Made by a program: the position numbers and the translations under genes. This document shows positions 7,767 to 10,262 of a DNA stretch of 10,262 nucleotides, piece after piece; within the stretch, counting starts at the first letter, position 1; each line of letters begins with the position of its first letter. The notes beneath the pieces were generated by a model. The model was not told the DNA's origin, ran no database searches, and saw only the letters and a program-made list of their open reading frames with translations. This DNA comes from UBA4717 sp002404395 (GTDB lineage Bacteria; Bacillota; Clostridia; Oscillospirales; CAG-272), in contig CALFNW010000116.1 of the NCBI GenBank assembly GCA_937902275.1, forward strand, positions 1-10,262, in the 5' to 3' direction.

Positions 7767-7918
7767 TGTTGTTTTTCCTGCTTCTTTGCGGATCCGAGCG
7801 GTATATCGAACGCGACGGCGTTGATAGCGAAGCTGCGCGATTTCAGGTATGCGATCACATAAGCTTTCTTTCGCTCATTTATTGCCGTCATGAAGGATCC
7901 GCTGCTTTCCGAATAGAT
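7767..7918 (-). other. Possible 3'-truncated minus-strand ORF
   Basis: A minus-strand ATG at 7889-7891 begins a protein-like helical segment (MTAINERKKAYVIAYLKS and about 25 more residues) that then runs straight into the recombinase terminator and coding sequence, staying open to 7595 only as a shadow. It may be the 5' end of a gene cut off when the recombinase arrived. There is no good ribosome binding site and no family match, so it may equally be chance. Confidence 0.25.
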
Positions 7919-7947
7919 TTGACAATTTGAAAATATGATGATATAAT
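7919..7947 (+). promoter_or_regulatory. Consensus sigma-A promoter
   Basis: TTGACA at 7919-7924 and TATAAT at 7942-7947 match consensus exactly with a 17-base spacer. It drives the small membrane protein gene, whose GTG lies 29 bases downstream. Confidence 0.85.
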
Positions 7948-7976
7948 AAATAAAAACCGCAAAGCGAGGTCGTGCC

Positions 7977-8243
7977 GTGAGACCGATAACCGTTGAAAAG
8001 CGCATAAGAATATACAAATCATTCGCGCGCATCCTGTGTGTGCTTACCGCTTTAAGCGTATTGATCGGAGTTCTTACCGCAGTGATCATGTTTGTTCCTC
8101 CCGAGCATGGGACGATCGACACAGAGCTGCCGTATGTTGCCGCGCTTTCTTTATTGTTTGATGTTGTCTTACTTGTTTTTGTAAAGCTTAAGATCAGAAA
8201 ATACGAAAAAGCCGAAGCTGAGTGGCGGTCGTTCAAGGTTTGA
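7977..8243 (+). CDS. Small two-helix membrane protein, function unknown
   Basis: The 88-residue protein has a basic N-terminus, two hydrophobic segments at about 19-40 and 51-69 separated by a short acidic loop with PPEHG, and a charged tail rich in Lys, Arg and Glu. Positive residues at both ends predict that both termini are in the cytoplasm. It begins with GTG, preceded by GAGG seven bases upstream. A consensus promoter and a terminator (8274-8307) bracket it as a single-gene transcript, which supports it as real. Size and topology would also fit a holin-like or small accessory membrane protein, but I see no family signature. Confidence 0.65.
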   Translation: MRPITVEKRIRIYKSFARILCVLTALSVLIGVLTAVIMFVPPEHGTIDTELPYVAALSLLFDVVLLVFVKLKIRKYEKAEAEWRSFKV

Positions 8244-8273
8244 TAAGTTTAAGGGCAGCCGGGTAAAAAAATG

Positions 8274-8307
8274 AAAAAGATAGGTGAGTCGGATCACTTA
8301 TCTTTTT
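8274..8307 (+). terminator. Terminator after the small membrane protein
   Basis: AAAAAGATAGGTGA at 8274-8287 pairs with TCACTTATCTTTTT at 8294-8307, with one G-T wobble, around a 6-base loop, followed by an interrupted T-run. The A-rich 5' side would also give some termination on the minus strand. Confidence 0.85.
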
Positions 8308-8367
8308 TATTTTTCCCGCGTCCTTTTTATCGAGCCTGTCCTCGTTTTGCGGTGCGCAATTTGTTGT

Positions 8368-8382
8368 CCGCCGCGCCGGCGG
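8368..8382. repeat. Short GC-rich palindrome
   Basis: CCGCCG (8368-8373) and CGGCGG (8377-8382) flank a 3-base loop. It lies in the gap between the small membrane protein gene and the Cys-rich gene, with no flanking T-run. No function can be assigned. Confidence 0.3.
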
Positions 8383-8395
8383 TAAAGTAGGTAAT

Positions 8396-8423
8396 AAAAA
8401 AAGCAGGGCTTGCGCTCCGCTTT
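8396..8423 (-). terminator. Terminator of the Cys-rich gene
   Basis: On the minus strand AAAGCGG pairs with CTGCTTT (one G-T wobble) around a 10-base loop and is followed by four further T, making a seven-T run. It lies about 20 bases after the stop of the 62-residue gene. Confidence 0.65.
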
Positions 8424-8442
8424 GATTATTCAAATTAAGGTG

Positions 8443-8631
8443 CTAATCCGCATCGCAATGCGGACATTCGTCGAGCTTGCAAAGCATCAGACATTCATCG
8501 GGGCAGTTTTCAAATGCACTTGTCCCGCAAATGCAGCCTGCAATTTCGGTAAGCGAATCTTCAAGCTCCTCCGAAATGATTCTGCTGTTGATTACATCAT
8601 ACAGCGCGCTCACCGCCTCATATCGCGTCAT
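8443..8631 (-). CDS. Small Cys-rich protein, function unknown
   Basis: The 62-residue protein has a helical N-terminal half and a Cys-rich C-terminal half with seven cysteines at 33, 35, 43, 47, 51, 56 and 59, ending in DECPHCDAD. The spacing suggests a small metal-binding fold, probably zinc, rather than a secreted disulfide protein, since there is no signal peptide. The ATG at 8629-8631 follows AAAGGAGGGAGG closely, a very strong ribosome binding site, and a terminator follows the stop, so I regard it as expressed. The frame extends to 8664 but that extension runs over the ribosome binding site. An 83-base palindrome lies just upstream in its leader. I do not recognise the family. Confidence 0.7.
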   Translation of the reverse strand: MTRYEAVSALYDVINSRIISEELEDSLTEIAGCICGTSAFENCPDECLMLCKLDECPHCDAD

Positions 8632-8656
8632 ACGCCTCCCTCCTTTCGGGCATAAT

Positions 8657-8739
8657 AAAAGCACCGTGGGCTGTGATGTGCCCTCAATCGTTAGACCTTC
8701 GGTCTATCTTTTGGGGGCGGTTCACTGCACGATGCTTTT
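8657..8739. repeat. 83-base imperfect palindrome, MITE-like
   Basis: The two halves mirror each other about 8698-8699. Outer arms are AAAAGCACCGTG (8657-8668) and CACGATGCTTTT (8728-8739), differing at one position. The inner core is TAGACC-TTC-GGTCTA (8692-8706), perfect. Between them the halves are related but diverged, each holding a C-rich block followed by an A-rich one and (T/A)TAGACC, which resembles the abutting terminal repeats of an IS3-like element. It sits upstream of the Cys-rich gene start, inside its likely leader, so it could also fold as RNA. A mobile miniature element, a repetitive palindrome or an RNA structure are all possible. Confidence 0.6.
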
Positions 8740-8746
8740 CAGACTA

Positions 8747-8805
8747 TATGGGATTTTACAACGCAAGTAATTTTCTCACTGCTTCCGGATCTGTAATTTC
8801 AAATA
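8747..8805 (-). pseudogene. Possible C-terminal coding fragment
   Basis: Just after the immunity gene stop, a different minus-strand frame reads RLIFEITDPEAVRKLLAL and then a stop (8768-8770). It looks like the natural C-terminus of a protein, but its upstream frame is closed within a few codons. It may be a scrap of a gene replaced by the toxin/immunity cassette. The evidence is only the protein-like composition. Confidence 0.25.
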
Positions 8806-9204
8806 TCAATCGCCCTTAAGCGACGGGTGTTTGTCGAAGTAGTCATACAGCGTTTTGACATCCTGCTTTAAAAGCACAAGATCTTCCGGAGTAAATAAAT
8901 CGTCATAGTCACCCGTGGAAAAGTCCTCAAGTGCAAACCAGACATTGTAAGCAAGATTTTCGGGGTCGTCATCTGCTATTCCGCCATGTTCAATTGCCCA
9001 TAGCATACCGGAAATGAGCAGAACCAACTTATCCATTCCTTCTTCGTCAAAGTCTTCGGGAAAATATAGTGCTATTACTCCTCTCACAGTTTTATCAGCA
9101 CTTTCGCAGATTTTGCTAATTTGGTCATAATGCCGCACATAAAAGGCTTTTTGCGCTTCATATTTTTCTTCATCATAGCAAGACGATTCAATGTGTTTCA
9201 GCAT
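8806..9204 (-). CDS. Probable immunity protein for the deaminase toxin
   Basis: The 132-residue protein is helical and strongly acidic, with runs such as PEDFDEEGMD, ADDDPEN and DFSTGDYDDLF and no signal peptide or membrane segment. It lies directly after the toxin on the same strand, and its ATG at 9202-9204 overlaps the toxin's 3' end by 17 bases, which suggests translational coupling. An upstream ATG at 9285 would extend the protein by 27 residues but has no ribosome binding site, whereas the chosen start has GAGAG nine bases before it. Acidic, compact, cytoplasmic and placed immediately 3' of the toxin is the usual pattern of polymorphic-toxin immunity proteins, which bind and block their cognate enzyme. 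I cannot name an Imm family with confidence; the role is inferred mainly from position. Confidence 0.72.
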   Translation of the reverse strand: MLKHIESSCYDEEKYEAQKAFYVRHYDQISKICESADKTVRGVIALYFPEDFDEEGMDKLVLLISGMLWAIEHGGIADDDPENLAYNVWFALEDFSTGDYDDLFTPEDLVLLKQDVKTLYDYFDKHPSLKGD

Positions 9205-10252
9205 CTTTATGTACTCTCTTTCTGTATTTCCATGTATTATTTCCAGCTTCGCTTCCGTTGTAATTTGTCTTTCCGGAAATGACATTCACTGTAGCATTAG
9301 GGTATTTTTCTTTAAACTGTTCAACGACCCCTGCACAGCTCTTGCATATATGCTTTTCCGAAAGTATTGTTACTTTAAACTCGTCCTCCGCTTTTTTCTG
9401 TGTAGCAACAAATTCCAAGAACTTAGCCTCTGTGTCAGCCTTCCGCGGGATTCCATCGCCCAAATCAAGGACTTTAAATTGCTGATGATTTTGCAAACCA
9501 ATAAGCGGATATTTTCCGGTATAATATTTTGAGTAAATATCATTACCATCTTCTGCGTGACTATGCGAAAAGTAAATACTGCCGTCAAGTTCCATAACAG
9601 CGGCATTTCCAGAACGCGACAAATTTTTAACCTTTTTTCTGTCATACCCGGTTAGTGTAGAATAATCAAATCCCGTTTGCTTAGTGTACCACGCTGCATT
9701 ATCAAGTTCGACTATTTTGTCTGTCGATATTTTTCCGTTTACTTCATATCTGTTAACGGTACGATACTGATATCTCAGTCGCTCCCATGCTTCAGGATCA
9801 TCATGTTTGAGCTTCTGAAATTCCTCAAAGTTATCCGGAACCACATCACCAATAACGCTTTTATAAGCCTCAAACTGCTCTCTGTCGGCATTTTCATTAT
9901 ATCCCAACTTCCGCATTTTGTCAACAATGCCGGAGCCGTACTTTTCATCCTGTTGCTTTTTCCACTGCTTATACGACGTGCCGCCGCTGACTTCGTACAC
10001 CTCGCCCGTGACAGGATCCTTCGCCGCCCGCGCTTCAAGTTCATGCATGTCGTCGTAGTACGGTATCGTGTAACAACGACAGTTCGGATGAAACGGCTCG
10101 GCGGTCACACCTACGGCATATTCGCTTGTCTTAAAGATCTTTCCGTCTATTCCATCCGTGATATTCTTTTGTTGCTTTTCTGTTTCGGCGAAGTTAATTT
10201 CAAGGTATGTAGGTTTGTCAATGATGTGAGACCAAAAATTTTGAAAAAACAA
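9188..10252 (-). CDS. Truncated MuF-type phage head protein fused to a deaminase toxin domain
   Basis: The 354-residue frame joins a phage capsid remnant to a toxin. Residues 36-66 (DGKIF, GVTAEPFHPNCRCYTIP) are the characteristic end of the Mu gpF/SPP1 gp7-like minor head protein domain. A charged linker (about 67-200) contains SYKQWKKQQDEKYG, as in other MuF toxins. Residues about 205-346 resemble the cytidine deaminase-like toxins of the BURPS668_1122/SsdA type: RKADTEAK at 270-277 supplies an Asp-x-Glu pair (Asp273, Glu275), and ICKSCAGVVEQF at 302-313 supplies the Cys303-x-x-Cys306 zinc ligands. The 28-residue spacing between Glu275 and Cys303 fits the fold. The target, DNA or RNA cytidine or another base, is unknown. 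The head domain lacks its usual N-terminal part: the frame has an in-frame TAA at 10259-10261, its first codon is TTG and no ATG occurs before codon 69. The gene may be 5'-truncated or frameshifted; the true start lies unresolved at the window edge. Confidence 0.8.
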   Translation of the reverse strand: MFFQNFWSHIIDKPTYLEINFAETEKQQKNITDGIDGKIFKTSEYAVGVTAEPFHPNCRCYTIPYYDDMHELEARAAKDPVTGEVYEVSGGTSYKQWKKQQDEKYGSGIVDKMRKLGYNENADREQFEAYKSVIGDVVPDNFEEFQKLKHDDPEAWERLRYQYRTVNRYEVNGKISTDKIVELDNAAWYTKQTGFDYSTLTGYDRKKVKNLSRSGNAAVMELDGSIYFSHSHAEDGNDIYSKYYTGKYPLIGLQNHQQFKVLDLGDGIPRKADTEAKFLEFVATQKKAEDEFKVTILSEKHICKSCAGVVEQFKEKYPNATVNVISGKTNYNGSEAGNNTWKYRKRVHKDAETH

Positions 10253-10262
10253 ATGAGTTTAA

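Noticed and set aside
7787..7903. GCGGATCC and GGATCCGC as an inverted repeat pair
   Set aside because: Only eight bases, more than 100 bases apart and built on a restriction-site palindrome, so expected by chance.
9205..9285. Longer immunity protein starting at 9285
   Set aside because: No ribosome binding site precedes that ATG and it would overlap the toxin by 98 bases inside the deaminase domain.
9551..9559. A second His-Ala-Glu motif (SHSHAE, residues 229-234) in the toxin as the deaminase active site
   Set aside because: It lies about 70 residues before the Cys-x-x-Cys, far more than the usual 25-35, whereas Asp-Thr-Glu at 273-275 is at the right distance and within the recognised family motif.
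1..10262. CRISPR array or tRNA genes
   Set aside because: No regularly spaced direct repeats and no cloverleaf or T-loop signature were seen on either strand by eye.

Overview
The window looks like accessory DNA from a low-to-moderate G+C Gram-positive bacterium, probably Clostridia. The support is strong AGGAGG-type ribosome binding sites, near-consensus sigma-A promoters with 17-base spacers, a clostridial-type large serine recombinase, a DUF6809-like small protein and stem-plus-T-run terminators. This taxonomic guess is inference only.

Left part (1-6007): an AT-rich defence block. A 741-residue ABC/SMC-like ATPase (61-2286) faces a small DUF6809-like gene (2352-2630, minus) across a shared terminator. 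A gene-poor stretch follows. Then comes a 726-residue modification enzyme (3028-5208) that joins an N-terminal helix-turn-helix to two DNA methyltransferase domains. It converges, across a bidirectional terminator, on a gene for an MvaI/BcnI-family restriction endonuclease (5276-6007, minus). The last two form a credible Type II restriction-modification system. The ATPase may be a companion or an independent defence gene.

Middle part (6008-8243): a divergent promoter region separates the endonuclease from a large serine recombinase (6246-7742), whose coding sequence is visibly richer in G+C. The recombinase is followed by a terminator, a possible broken minus-strand ORF and a two-helix small membrane protein (7977-8243) with a consensus promoter and its own terminator.

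Right part (8244-10262): all genes are on the minus strand. Read in their own direction they are an N-terminally shortened phage MuF-type head protein fused to a deaminase-fold toxin (9188-10252), an overlapping acidic gene that is the likely immunity protein (8806-9204), an 83-base imperfect palindrome (8657-8739) and a 62-residue Cys-rich protein (8443-8631) with a terminator. MuF-fused polymorphic toxins are a known class carried by temperate phages. Here the capsid part lacks most of its length and there is an in-frame stop just upstream, so the pair may be a leftover or displaced toxin cassette.

Overall the region combines DNA modification and cleavage, site-specific recombination and a toxin/immunity pair, as expected of a mosaic integrative element or decayed prophage. 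The points most worth a second look are the truncated MuF-deaminase/immunity pair, the HTH plus double-methyltransferase fusion paired with an MvaI-like nuclease, and the 83-base palindrome.
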